Source: Synanceia verrucosa (taxonomy: Eukaryota > Chordata > Actinopteri > Perciformes > Synanceiidae). Taken from it: a stretch of DNA of 64,000 bases. The notes beneath the pieces were generated by a model that saw nothing but the letters and a program-made list of their open reading frames with translations, was not told the DNA's origin and did no database searches. Of the stretch, positions 1-10,834 are shown piece by piece; within the stretch, counting starts at the first letter, position 1; each line of letters opens with the position of its first letter. The translations under genes and the position numbers were made by a program. The DNA is taken from positions 4,433,593 to 4,497,592 of the forward strand of contig CM056562.1 of NCBI GenBank assembly GCA_029721515.1, given 5' to 3'.

Positions 1-44
1 TCGATAGCATGCCTCACCCCCCACGTGGTTGCAGTGGATCCGTC

Positions 45-2280
45 TCAGCATCTCAGGACGCATAGCTTTTGGAATGATGACCCGCTGGCTACTGTGAGGC
101 AGTAGTTCTGTAGTGTAAGGAGCATGCTCTGAAGGCGCTTTGGTGCACTGAGAAGGGGCTTGGTGAAGATTGACACTAGTGGGCGGTGGGCGGTCTCTGC
201 AGTCACATCACCCCTCCCATATAAGTAGTAGTGGAAGCGTTGACAAGCGAAAACGATGCTCAAGCACTCCTTCTCGATCTGCGCATAGTTCTGCTCCGTC
301 TGGTTCAGCGCGCGGGAGGCGAATGCAACCGGCTGTCCCCCTTGAAGCAGACAGCAGCCCAACCCCGTCTGACTGGAGTCGCTCTGTATGGTGACTGGCT
401 TACTGACATCATAGTAGCGCAGAACTGGTACCGCCGTGACCAGTGCCTTGATTTCCTTCATAGCAGCATCATGTTTGGGCAACCAGTGCCACGGCACCTC
501 TTTGTCCAGCAACCTCCTCAGCGGTTCACACACTTCCGACAAGTGGGGCATGAACCTTGACAAATAGTTAACAAAGCCGACACACCGCTGAACGCCTTTT
601 GCATCCGTGGGGTTTGGCATGTCCAGGACCGCCCTGACCTTCTCGGGGTCAGCCTTGAAGCCCTCAGCTGACAGCACGTGGCCGTGAAAGCGGACCTCCC
701 TCACGCGAAACTGCAGCTTTTTTATGCTCAGTCTCTGCTTCACTTCCCTGCATCTGTCCATCAAAGCCACAAGGTTTGCATCGTGGCCGCGAACAGCCTC
801 CTCCTCCTCGTCCCCACAGCCGACTATGAGGATGTCATCGGCTATGGGCTCAATCCCTTTCAAACCGGTCAGCAGCTCATGTTGTTTTCTCTGATACAGC
901 TCCGGTGCAACTGACACACCAAAGGGGAGCTTCAGCCATCTCTTTCTACCCCACGGCGTCCAGAATGTTGTCATCAGGCTGCTCTCCTCATCCAGGCGGC
1001 ACTGCAGGAATGCGTCACGTGCGTCCACCAGGGTGAAGATGCGTGCCTTTGGCAGCTTGTACAGCACGTCATCTAAGGTAGGCATGAGGTAATGGGACCT
1101 TTTCAGGGCGCGGTTAAGGGGCTTAGAGTCGATGCAAAGCCTTAACTTGTCTGGTCTCTTTACTATGACCAAATTGCTAATCCAGTCTGTAGGCTGAGTG
1201 ACTGTGGTTAAGTGTCCATCCTTTTCATATTGGTCCAGCTGCGCCTTAACAGCCGCCTTGAGGGCCACCGGAACATTCCTTGGTGCGCACTGGACAGGCA
1301 CAACAGTGCTATCCAGCTCAAAGTGAACATCGCCAGGCAACGACTCAACTGGGCTGGTGAACACGTCATTGCAAGTATTAATGAGACAGTCTTTGGTTGG
1401 CTCACCTGTTTCGCAGTGTTCCACTTTGTTCAGCTCATCGGGGATGGTGAAGCGTATCAGGCCAAGTCTTTCGCACGTTTCCCCTGAAAGCAAGGGCCTC
1501 TGGCTGGTGCGCACAATCTCAAAGTCCAGTTTGTGTGCCTTGCCTCTGACGACACACTGTGTGCTGTACACACCCATTGAGTCCATCCATTCACTGTTGT
1601 AGAGACGCAGTCTGGTGAGACTTTTCTGAAGAGGTGCTTTTGGTGCCAGTCTAATCTTGTCTTTAATGCTCATTACATCGCAGGTGGCTCCGGAGTCAAG
1701 CTGGCACCGCTGGACCCCTCTGTGCAGTGGTAGGTTTACAAACCACTTTTTTCCTCCAGTGTTCACAGCCCCCACGCTCTCAGCTGTGTATACGTCTCTC
1801 TCATCGCGGTCGCTGCCCTCCGGGTCCACTAGCAGAGGGTCATCCACAGCATTCAACTGACGTGCTTGCTGGCCTCTTTTCATGCATACCTTGGCAAAGT
1901 GATTAGCGGTCCCACACAGGCGACATGACTTTCCAAACGCAGGACACAGGTCTCGCCCCCGTCTGTGCAGTGTGCCACAGTACTTGCAGTCACCTGTGGC
2001 TCTTTGTGGCTGTGCCGATGTGTTGGTGGACTCGGATGGTCTGCTGGTAGGTTTCCGTCCTATTCGCTGTCCATATGCCACATTGATGCTCTCCCCAGGC
2101 ACGATGCTGCTGAGTGACATGGATTTTAACTTATTGCCCAGCACCTCCACTGCTCGGCCAATGTCAATAGCCCCCTCCAACTTAAGGTCCTTCTCTCTTA
2201 GCATGCGTCGTCTGGCGCCCTCGTCAGTTATTCCAAGCACAAGCCGGTCCCTAATGAGCTCGTCTCTTATAGCTCCATAT
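45..2280 (-). pseudogene. gypsy gag-pol remnant (zinc knuckles, protease, RT, RNase H)
   Basis: The open part translates to 731 residues (2240-45). In order it has two Cys/His clusters of nucleocapsid type (the second is CRLCGTANHFAKVC), an aspartic protease with motif LDSGATCDVMS, reverse transcriptase with IADDILIVG at the catalytic site in place of the usual YxDD, and RNase H with the TIQSDSSQTGLG start. Near the 3' end the frame runs directly from the RNase H region into codons typical of the integrase zinc domain (RVIIPKAM, then HCNH in another frame). The tether between them is missing, so an internal deletion plus frameshift is inferred. Upstream, the gag frame breaks near 2280. No function is expected. 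Confidence 0.9.
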
Positions 2281-2652
2281 TCACGTGGCAGCTCTCTCCC
2301 TCAGTCTCGTGACAAAAGCATCTAGAGGTTCTCCTTCCTCTTGTTTAAGGTTGCCAAAAACATACCTCTCAAAGATGACATTTCTGGTGGGTGTGAAGTA
2401 TTGTCCCAATTTGTTAAGTATCGCTCCCGCATCTTTCTGCTCTTCCGCTGTGAGTCCCAGGTTGTGCTTATAAACATGATGGCAGTCCTTCCCCATTAGC
2501 CTCCTGAGCGTTGCTGCCTGCACCGGTTTCTCTGCCTTGTCGATCCCGGTCGCAAGCAAATAATCCTCAAACTCCGAGCGGAAGTTAATCCAGTTGTTGT
2601 GAAGATCCCCGGTCATCTTCATGGGCTCCGGTGGCGGAATGTTGGAAGCCAT
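2281..2652 (-). pseudogene. gypsy gag N-terminal remnant
   Basis: The reading frame from the ATG at 2652 (MASNIPPPEPMKMTG) matches the start of a capsid-type gag, with W-x-F and LDAFVTRLRERA motifs seen in fish gypsy gag proteins. It ends at a TGA at 2281-2283. The same protein continues in the next frame right after this stop, so a single-base loss is the simplest cause. A further in-frame ATG at 2679 would extend it by nine residues. This is a family match by motif, not by search. Confidence 0.8.
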
Positions 2653-2786
2653 CTCTCGACGCGATGCTAATGCTAGCAAGCTAACTGAAACTTTTAACTG
2701 AGCCTATCAAAACAAATAAACGCACGCTGGTCCAGCGACAGTCAAAGTCACACTCACTCTGGGTTCCAGTACAGTTTCTGACACCA

Positions 2787-2947
2787 TGTTGCATGTGTTG
2801 GTGCGTAAATAACAGACAGAGTCGAGCTGTGTCTCAGTATTCACCGGCTGCGCACATAACAGGACTGAGGCATGTTACCTGAAGCAAGTAAGTATACATC
2901 CGTGCTGCCAGAGGGCACTGTAGACTGCCTAACACTGCCCTACAACA
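2787..2947 (-). repeat. 5' LTR of the minus-strand gypsy element
   Basis: A 161-bp segment bounded by the inverted ends TGTTG...CAACA. Immediately inside it, on the minus strand from 2786 downward, is TGGTGTCAGAAAC, a primer-binding site of the tRNA-Leu type common in gypsy elements. The outer border is exactly where Tc1 homology begins. Confidence 0.8.
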
Positions 2948-3533
2948 GTAGACCACGTAAACTGATGGAGCGGAGTCAGCGGATGCTGAGGCGCGCAGTG
3001 TGAAGAGGTCACCAACTTTCTGCAGAGTCAATCACTACACACCTCCAAACTTCATGTGGCCTTCAGATTAGCTCAAGAACAGTGCATAGAGAGCTTCATG
3101 GAATGGGTTTCCATGGCCGAGCAGCTGCATCCAAGCCATACATCACCAAGTGCAATGCAAAGCGTCTGATGCAGTGGTGTAAAGCACACCACCACTGGAC
3201 TCTAGAGCAGTGGAGACGTGTTCTCTGGAGTGATGAATCACACTTCTCCATCTGGCAATCTGATGGACGAGTCTGGGTTTGGCGGTTGCCAGGAGAATGA
3301 TACTTGTCAGACTGCATTGTGCCAAGTGTAAAGTTTGGTGGATGGGGGATTATGGTGTGGGGTTGTTTTTCAGGAGCTGGGCTTGGCCCCTTAGTTCCAG
3401 TGAAAGGAACTCTGAATGTTTCAGTATACCAAGACATTTTGGACAATTCCATGCTCCCAACTTTGTGGGAACAGTTTGGAGCTGGCCCCTTCCTCTTCCA
3501 ACATGACTGTGCACCGGTGCACAAAGCAAGGTC
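2948..3533 (+). pseudogene. Tc1/mariner transposase, 5'- and 3'-truncated
   Basis: The sequence encodes the middle of a fish Tc1 transposase: the end of the DNA-binding region, then [15 protein letters not shown] with the first catalytic Asp at 3232-3234, then [12 protein letters not shown], then [13 protein letters not shown] with the second Asp. The 5' end is cut by the gypsy LTR. The 3' end, including the third catalytic acidic residue, is missing and replaced by unrelated AT-rich DNA at about 3533. In-frame stops occur at the TGA spanning 3000-3002 (shared with copy 2) and at 3298-3300 (copy 1 only). Confidence 0.9.
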
Positions 3534-4330
3534 ATGTAAAGGTCAAAAAAACATATACCCTTGGCTTGTTTTATTTCATTCATTTATTTTATTATTAATT
3601 TGTTATTTTGGACAGAGTTACCTCTTTTATAAGACTGTTATCTGCACATCATTTTGAGTTATAACCTGGCAGCGCTGCAGGAACTTTTAAGTATGCCAAC
3701 ATCACAGTCTGGGGAGGTTGGAGTTTAGGTGAACTGGAAAAAACATGTATCCTTGTTTTATTTCATTTGTTTATTTTATTACTGATTTGTTATTTTTGCA
3801 CAGAGTTACCTCTTTTACAAGATTGTTATATGCACATCTTTTTAAGTTATAACCTGGCAGCAGGCACTATGTGCTGTTTTTGTGAGTTTTTTTTCAGTTG
3901 GTGTTATTTTTGAGGACAGAGATGTTGTTGCTCTGAAAAATAAATTTCACTATGTGAAGCCAGATTGCTCTTTATTTTCTTGTCAGTTATCATAAGTAGT
4001 GTTTCTCTCTGTCAAAACCTTTTGCTAACAGTGGGTGGCCTCCAGGCCTCATTTGACTCATTAGTTCCCACCCGTCATTTGTTTATGGGGGACACATTAG
4101 CATAACGCACCTGTGGGGTTGCTGGTGCCCTGAATCCATCCCACACTGGTGCCACAAAGCCATGAGTGCCTGCTAGACACTATTAGCTAAACACTAGAGT
4201 GACTACAGCACATCAATAGACTTGTTATTTTGGTTATGACGAGGATAATTTCCCTCAAAATACGATAATTTTATGTCTCTGGTACGATAATCCTAAATTT
4301 CCCACCTGGCAACACTGCCACCCATCATCC
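3534..4330 (+). repeat. Unclassified AT-rich repeat with internal tandem duplication
   Basis: The segment following the truncated Tc1 is almost identical in copy 2 (16724-17520). Within it, about 3548-3680 and 3738-3860 are diverged copies of each other, both containing CACAGAGTTACCTCTTTTA-like and GTTATAACCTGGCAGC-like stretches. The end has ACGATAATTTTATG and ACGATAATCCTAAATT. No coding potential is seen and the family is not recognised. Confidence 0.55.
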
Positions 4331-5467
4331 TCAAAGAGCCCCTTCCTGCTTTTTCTTGCTCTTTACATTATCACACATTTTGATATCTATAGGTATTAGG
4401 ATAAATTATTTAAGTTTATGCTGTGAGACATTGTATAACTCATTCTTGTTTAGGATAGGACTGCAAAATAGACTGATCGATAAAAACCTCATCTCAGTAA
4501 AAAATTAGTTGGAAGTTCAGTGTTACAACAGCATGTCAAAATGTAAATCCTAACATTTCATTTTAAATGTAGTTGAGGTCTTAATTTGATAACAGCTGAT
4601 TTTTACTCATTTCATTTGCCATAGCTTGCACTGGATGGAAACTCTTTGAAAGAAGGGGAGAGATGCAAGTAGACAAACCCTAATAAAAAACTATTTCAAA
4701 AATAACTTGCAGCAGCGCCATAAGCACATCTTCACAAAATACACTACTGCCTTATAATATATGTGAACTGAGCACAAACTCCTGTAAGTTTCAAATAATA
4801 AAGTATCTCCTCTCCGTTGTCAGAAGTCTACATATTAATATCAGCCAGTGATTGTTTGTGACCAATAATCTCAGTCATCAATTAAAGAAAATGCAGGATT
4901 CTCTGCAGTCATTATTTACTCTATATTCATATATACATAGGCCTATATAAGGATGAAATAAGGCATCAGTGACTGACTTTACAATGAGAGATTAGTAGCC
5001 TAATTTTCACTCCCCAAAATTAAATCGTGATACTGTGTATCCTAATCGTGACTTATTACACAACAAATCTATCAAACTAAAAACATAATATTCTCTAAAT
5101 TCTACCAATCGTTTCGTTCTTTTTTCCTCAGGTTTAAACTTTGACCTGGAATCAATGTGTGCATGAAGGTGTTTAGATGCCTGTTGAGCATTTTCCTTAT
5201 TACATGGCCATATAGGTGATTATGAATTTTAACTGCGGAAAAAAATAATTTCGATAATCTTGTCATAAAAATCAGCATATCAAGTGTTTCATGTACACTG
5301 CAGAGCTCAAAATAAAGTCACTTTAAGAAACAATTGATGGGGTGAGTAGCACAGCTCGGATCAGTGGATCCTCACACAGTGAAAATTTCAGAGGACCAAT
5401 GGTGCCTGACTATTAATTAAACTGATGAGTTTAGTTTTGAAGAGCTCCCTCTTCAGGTGGAGTGGGT
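4331..5467 (+). other. Former H1 3' flank and H1-H2B intergenic DNA
   Basis: From 4331 the sequence matches the DNA downstream of the intact H1 at 57541 onward (CCCCTTCCTGCTTTTTCTTG, then GATATCTATA-AGTATTAGG-type sequence). The H1 coding region itself is gone, replaced by the Tc1/AT-rich repeat block. The rest matches the H1-H2B spacer loosely. No gene is seen. Confidence 0.7.
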
Positions 5468-5483
5468 GGCTCTTAAAAGAGCC
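5468..5483 (-). terminator. Histone 3' stem-loop of truncated H2B, copy 1
   Basis: On the minus strand GGCTCTTTTAAGAGCC: a 6-bp stem with UUUA loop, the SLBP-bound 3'-processing signal of replication-dependent histone mRNAs. It is intact although its gene is not. Confidence 0.9.
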
Positions 5484-5509
5484 TTTGTGTTGGTGCTTTA
5501 ACAGCAGCT

Positions 5510-5886
<377 letters not shown>

Positions 5887-6086
5887 TGAGGGTGGGGTGC
5901 GGGAGTGTGACGTCAGAGGGAGGTGACAGTGTTTTTTCTGTGTTTTTGTTCCGGTTCCCGTCTGAGTTGGCGGAGTGAAGTGAATAAACGGAGTGTGTTG
6001 CTCAGCTCCAAAGAGTACTATGTTAGTGAGTTTTTGTCTGCAGTAAAGAGTGACTTTAGAAGCCCTGTGCACTTTGGAACGCTGCA
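5887..6086 (+). repeat. 5' LTR, gypsy copy 1
   Basis: A 200-bp LTR starting TGAGGGTGGGG and ending CGCTGCA. It holds a consensus CRE (TGACGTCA, 5908-5915) and an AATAAA polyadenylation signal (GTGAATAAACGG). It differs from the 3' LTR by a short insertion in the T-rich part and several substitutions, showing the element is not recent. Confidence 0.9.
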
Positions 6087-6087
6087 T

Positions 6088-6106
6088 TGGTGGCAGCGGT
6101 GGGATT
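6088..6106 (+). promoter_or_regulatory. Primer-binding site, tRNA-Leu type
   Basis: TGGTGGCAGCGGTGGGATT is complementary to the 3' end of vertebrate tRNA-Leu(AAG) including CCA. It lies one base after the LTR. The tRNA sequence is recalled, not searched. Confidence 0.8.
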
Positions 6107-6256
6107 GGAGTGTGTCCTGGTTTTTGGAGCAGTTTTCTCTTTCGGCAATTGCTCGGCATCTTTTCAGTCGGTCCCGCTGGCCGGCTAGTGGTACTCGTGT
6201 GGGTGCTTTGGAGCAGCGTGTTCGGAGGACTGAAGCGCGACGTTACGGGCTGTGAC

Positions 6257-7240
6257 ATGGACGAGGATTATTTCGGGAGTACTGCCCCATGGACTGGTAG
6301 TGTGAGAGTGGAGCTACCGCCGCCGTTTTGTGGCGATGGCGAGAAGCCGTTTGCTACATGGGTGAAGCAGTTTGAAGCCGCGGTCCGTGCCCAGACGAGG
6401 GGCGCCAGGAGCGGGAGTTACGCCGCTGCTTTGATGAATCTCCTTCCTACGAGGCTAGACGGCGCGGCTTTCCTGTTGTGGGACACTCTACCACCGGATG
6501 TTCAGTGTGATTATGAGCGAGTGAAAGATAGGTTAAAGGATGCATGTGAACAAAAACAGTTCCTCCTGTACTTCCAGACGTGCATCTCTGCGTGGCCCCG
6601 TCAGCCGAACGAGAGTTTGGAGGTCTATGCAGCTGACGTCTCCAGGCTCGTGGCTGAGGCTTTTCCTGACTATGACAGTACTGCTAGGCATGGTGAGATT
6701 TTTAGACGTTTTCTTGCTGGGCTCGACCCTGCCCTCCAAGCTAAGTGCCATGAACAGGGGGCGACAGATGCGGAGGAGGATTTGACTATAGCAGGCCATT
6801 GTGAACGGGCCAGGCAGGCTCTGAGAACAGGTACATCTGGATTGCCCTACTCCAACCCACATCCTGCTGTCGTGGCTACTCTCAATCCAGCATCACCAAG
6901 TGTGTTGGACTGTAATGCTAACACCACAGAGAAGCTTTTTCATGCCATGGAACAACTCACCTTGAGGATGGACAGTCTACAAATGGAGGTGAGGGATTTG
7001 AGAGCACATACCTGTGGGCCTGAGTATGGAAGTCGTGGCTCCCTTTTTCCTGGGGCTTGTCAGCTGGGGGAGCGCAGAGAGCAGTGGCGTGCCTGTCACT
7101 GCGCTTGTGGAGGGTTTGGATGCAGGTCCACCTCCAGGAACTTCTGGATGGGCGACAACACGAGAGGCAGGTCTCCGCAACGCAGGATTCAGGGAGTATA
7201 CAGTGATGGGGAATGGTCTCCACGAGAGCGGGGAACCTGA
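6257..7240 (+). pseudogene. gypsy gag, copy 1
   Basis: Starts at the ATG at 6257 (MDEDYFGSTAPWTG) and runs 327 residues to TGA at 7238-7240. It has the capsid-type retrotransposon gag domain (FATWVKQFEAAV, then LLWDTLPPDV, then FRRFLAGLDPALQAKC). The C-terminal CHCACGGFGC cluster is Cys/His-rich but not a clear CCHC knuckle. Copy 2 has CGA where this copy has the stop TGA and runs six residues further. The longer frame open from 6050 is upstream leader read-through, not the real start. Confidence 0.85.
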
Positions 7241-7279
7241 GACACCACTGCTAACTGAGAACGAGGGACAGAGAGAGCC

Positions 7280-8140
7280 TTGTTTTGCAGGGGAACATCA
7301 GCCGCGACACGGAGTGAGGTTTCTTTCTCCTTCACTACGGACACCATCTCCAACCCCGCACAGAGAGGAGCAGGGAAACTTCCAGTAGCTGGCATCGAGA
7401 CCTGGATGCCAGTGTCGCCACCACAGGGTCACAGTGACAACTCTGCAGCAGCGATTCCGGACCCCACGGTGGACTCCTGTTCAGTGGGTGAGTCCGAGTC
7501 TATGGCCTATGTTAATGGACTGGTAGAGGGAGTTGATGTGACTGCATTAATTGACTCTGGCTCTAACGTTTCTTTGATTTCTGAGGAGTTCAGGATGTCC
7601 ATCCCAGCTATACGTAAACGTGTGTTGAATACACAGTACATGTATGCACGTGCAGTGAATGGACAGTTATTGGACACCTTAGGTACGGTGGCCCTCCCAA
7701 TTAAGCTGGGGGGCAGGTCTTATGAACAAACTGTGCATGTTGTGCGGGGGCTACGCAGGCTATCTTGCTGGGTTTTGATTTCATGTGGCAGACTCATGCA
7801 ATTATGGATGTGGGTTCGGTGGCTTCTCAGTATTGATGACATTAACATTCCTCTCTTACAAGCTACAGACCTTATTCCAAAATGTTGCAATATCTCAATG
7901 TCCACTGATGCTACTATTCCACCTCTCAGTGAAATGATTGTCCAGGTTCAGGTGGGTTCCCCCCGTGTCGCTGGGCCAACTATTGACTATTACCTGGGCT
8001 ATTTAGAGCCTGAGGTCCATGACAACATAGGACTGGTGGTTGCACGCACCGTAGCACCAGTGAAAGATGGATGCACTGTCGCACGGCTATTCAACCCGAC
8101 CGACCAGGAACTGAAACTGCACTCTGGTTCTCACCTGGGG
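7280..8140 (+). pseudogene. gypsy pol 5' part: aspartic protease (copy 1)
   Basis: Contains the retropepsin motif ALIDSGSNVSLIS and the following VNGQLLDTLGTVALPIKLGG region. After VHVVRG the protein continues in another frame for about 90 bases and then returns, and the same defect is in copy 2. This part ends where the RT deletion begins. Confidence 0.85.
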
Positions 8141-8152
8141 CAGGTGAGAACC
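8141..8152 (+). other. Deletion junction with inverted 12-mer insert
   Basis: Twelve bases (CAGGTGAGAACC) replace about 962 bp present in copy 2. They are the exact reverse complement of 8126-8137, giving a perfect 12-bp hairpin with GGG as loop. Confidence 0.9.
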
Positions 8153-9170
8153 AGCATGCTGCCCCCCTCAGTCACCTTACGGGGAAGGATGTCCCATTTC
8201 GGTGGACTGCAGATTGCCAGGAGGCGTTTGAGTTCCTGCGGGATGCTCTTTGTGCTGAACCTGTCATGAGTCACCCAGACTTCGCTCGCCGTTTTATTCT
8301 ATACACTGACGCTTCCCAGGTCACGGTGGGGGCAGTGCTGGCACAAGATGCTGATGGTCTGGAGAAAGTGGTGGCTTATGCTAGTCACTCCCTCACCGCA
8401 GCCGAACGACGATGGTCTACATATGACAGGGAGCTGTGGGCAATAGTGTGGGCTGTTTGTCATTTCAGACATTTTTTGGGTCTTCACCCGTTTACCATTG
8501 TTACAGATCACCAGCTGTTGGTGGGCCTTCGGCGGCTTCCCATTGATAACGACAGAACGGGCCATCACAGCCGATGGGCCCTGGAACTAGACCCTTACGA
8601 CTGGGTAATCGTGCACAAAAGTGGAAGTCAACACACTAATGCGGACGCTCTGTCAGGCAGACCCGACCCCAGTGCAGAGCTGACGGACGAGAATTCCCCT
8701 GATGCTATCCAAACTTTAGTGCACAAAAGTACCCAAACAGTTATGGACAATGACCACAGCACTGTGTGCGCCATAGAGACTCCTGCTTCTACCACGGCCC
8801 CACAGCAGCCCCCAGTTCCAGCCCCAGTCCCCATTTGCCTTCTGATCCTCGGGCTTGTGTGGACTGGGCCTTAATCTACACTCTGTCACACAATGGCTCC
8901 AATGGTAGGGAGCTTCAACAGAGTGACGTTGACATTGGACAGGTATTGGTCTGGCTGGAGGAGGGTCAGAGACCTCCTAGGTGGAGACTGAAAGATGCTA
9001 GTCAGGGTTTGAAGAGACTGTGGCACAAGTTTCCTAGACTGACTTTCATTGATAGACTGTTGTGCAGGGTTGTGTGGCTGTCTGAGGTGGGGCAAACGAC
9101 ACAAATTGTGGTCCCTGCTGTCTTGGTCCCGAGGTCCTCGGACACCTGCATGGCACGCCTTTGACGGCTC
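8153..9170 (+). pseudogene. gypsy pol: RNase H (copy 1)
   Basis: RNase H begins with RFILYTDASQVTVGAVLAQD (first catalytic Asp in YTDAS). It continues with the YDRELWAIVWAVCHFRHFLG stretch, TDHQLLVGLRRL, and a tether ending ALSGRPDPS. Further frames to 9170 carry the linker toward the integrase. Only a short piece of the RT C-terminus (PLSHLTGKD type) remains before it. Frame breaks are present around 8874. Confidence 0.85.
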
Positions 9171-10435
9171 ACCTCACGTCTGAATAGGTTTTGGCACGTG
9201 CCCGAGGCATTTTTACTGGTCCACTATGTACGGTGATGTTAAAGCTTGGTGTGATCAGTGCTATGCCTGTTAAAGGAGGAAGTCCCTGGTTCCTGGACAT
9301 CATGCCCCTATGAGGACTTCACAGGCAGAGAGACCTTTCCAAAGTGTCGCAGCGGACATGTTCGAGTTGCCAGTCCCCTCGAAAGCCAACCGGTATGTTT
9401 TGGCTGTGGAGGACTATTTCACTAAGTTTGTTAATCTGTATGCCATCACAGATCAAAAAGCCACCACAGTGGCTGAGTGCCTTTTTCAGAACTATGTGTT
9501 GGAACATGGGGTTATGGAAACGCTGCACACTGATATGGGGAGGCAGTTTGAATCAGATATGATCAAACATTTGTGCAAGATGATGGGTGTGAAGAAAACT
9601 TGTACCACTCCATACAATCCAAAGTCTGATGGTATGGTTGAAAGGTTTAATAGGACACTTATTGACCAGCTGGCTAAAAGGCTCTTGTCATGTGAGGGAG
9701 AGTGGGACAGGGACTTGTTGCAGGTTGCTTTCGCATACAACACCAGTGTGCACTCTAGCACTGGGTTCACGCCTTACTTCCTCACACACGGCAGGGAGGC
9801 CCGGGCGCCGGTGGATGTGATGCTGGGCCCGTTGGTGCAAGGCAGGCCGGTAGATGGGTCCCCGGAGGACTTTGCTAGTTCTCTCCTCAAGCGCTTGGAC
9901 ACTGCTTTTAGTCAGGCAAAGGAAAACAACATTGAGACAAGCAGAAGGCAGAAGACTTTCGATGATACCAGGTTGAGGCACGAACCATACAAGGTCGGGG
10001 ACCTTGTGTGGTTGAATAACCCCACTGAGAGCCGCCTTAAACTGGCTCCCCACTGGAAGGGACCTTACTTGGTTCAGCGTCGTATGGACAGGGATGATGA
10101 GGTGGGAGTCACCTATCAGATTAGCAGCTCATTCGGGGAGGAGCCCCCTCTTCAGACCGTCCACTATGACAGGCTGCGGCGTTACAATGTGCCTGTGTTT
10201 TTTCCCTCGGAGGGCCCGTCTAGAAACCTCCTCGCCCGTTGCTCTGCAGGAGGACGCTGCCACGCCTGGTGGTCCTGCGGGCGTGTCCCTCTTTGGCGAA
10301 GACATGGATTGTGGTCATGCCACTGACTCGGGTGTTGATAGTTGCCCTGACCAGGTAGTTGCCCCGCCTAGTTTGTCTCGGGTTGGTAGGGCATCACGAC
10401 CCCCTGTTCGCTTTATGGACTATATGATGGAGTGA
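9171..10435 (+). pseudogene. gypsy pol: integrase (copy 1)
   Basis: The N-terminal zinc region is recognisable in broken frames (9180-9300). The core follows in an open frame from 9310, with the first catalytic Asp in VAADMFELPVPS, the second in LHTDMGRQFES and Glu in KSDGMVERFNRTL. A C-terminal segment with KVGDLVWLNNP and HWKGPYLVQRR follows. Copy 1 keeps about 94 bp in the zinc region and about 110 bp before VWLNNP that copy 2 has lost. Confidence 0.9.
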
Positions 10436-10645
10436 CGGATTCATACATGCTCTTTTTTTTTTCTGTTTGATGTTTTGTTTCATAGTGTGTGTTTGTACTT
10501 CTGTTGTGTGGGTTACATAGGCTGTTTATACTTTACAGTTTATGGTATAATTGCCTCAGGGCCTGTTTGGCTTTATACATGTGTTGTGTTTCATTTTCAT
10601 GTGTATTGAGAGACTGGAACATTCTCCACTGTAAGGGGGGACACG

Positions 10646-10834
10646 TGAGAGTGGGGTGCGGGAGTGTGACGTCAGAGGGAGGTGACAGTGTTTTTGTTCC
10701 CGTTCCCGTCTGAGTTGGTGGAGTGAAGTGAATAAACGGAGTGTGTTGCTCAGCTCCAAAGAGTACTATGTTCGTGAGTTTTTCTCTGCAGTAAAGAGTG
10801 AATTTAGAAGCCCTGTGCACTTCGGATCGCTACA
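10646..10834 (+). repeat. 3' LTR, gypsy copy 1
   Basis: A 189-bp LTR starting TGAGAGTGGGG and ending CGCTACA. It follows a purine tract AAGGGGGGA (10633-10641). It has CRE TGACGTCA at 10667-10674 and an AATAAA signal. Confidence 0.9.

Larger units (their letters stand above)
1..2947 (-). mobile_element. Ty3/gypsy LTR retrotransposon, partial (3' part beyond window)
   Basis: Minus-strand element. From high to low coordinates it shows a 5' LTR (2787-2947), a primer-binding site starting at 2786, a gag remnant, and a pol with protease, reverse transcriptase, RNase H and the start of the integrase zinc region at the window edge. The LTR abuts the middle of a Tc1 transposase at 2948, so the gypsy element appears inserted into that Tc1. 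The far end and the second LTR lie outside the window, so target-site duplication cannot be tested. The reading frame is broken at least twice, so this copy is dead. Confidence 0.9.
5887..10834 (+). mobile_element. Ty3/gypsy LTR retrotransposon, copy 1 (RT-deleted)
   Basis: A full-span element with 5' LTR 5887-6086, tRNA-Leu primer-binding site, gag, protease, RNase H, integrase, a purine-rich tract (AAGGGGGGA) and 3' LTR 10646-10834. Compared with copy 2 it lacks about 962 bp covering nearly all of the reverse transcriptase. It also carries multiple frame breaks, so it cannot move alone. Flanking five-base direct repeats are not clear. Confidence 0.95.

Noticed and set aside
3096..3524. Minus-strand frames over the Tc1 copies
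   Set aside because: Antisense shadows of the transposase, mirrored at 16286-16714.
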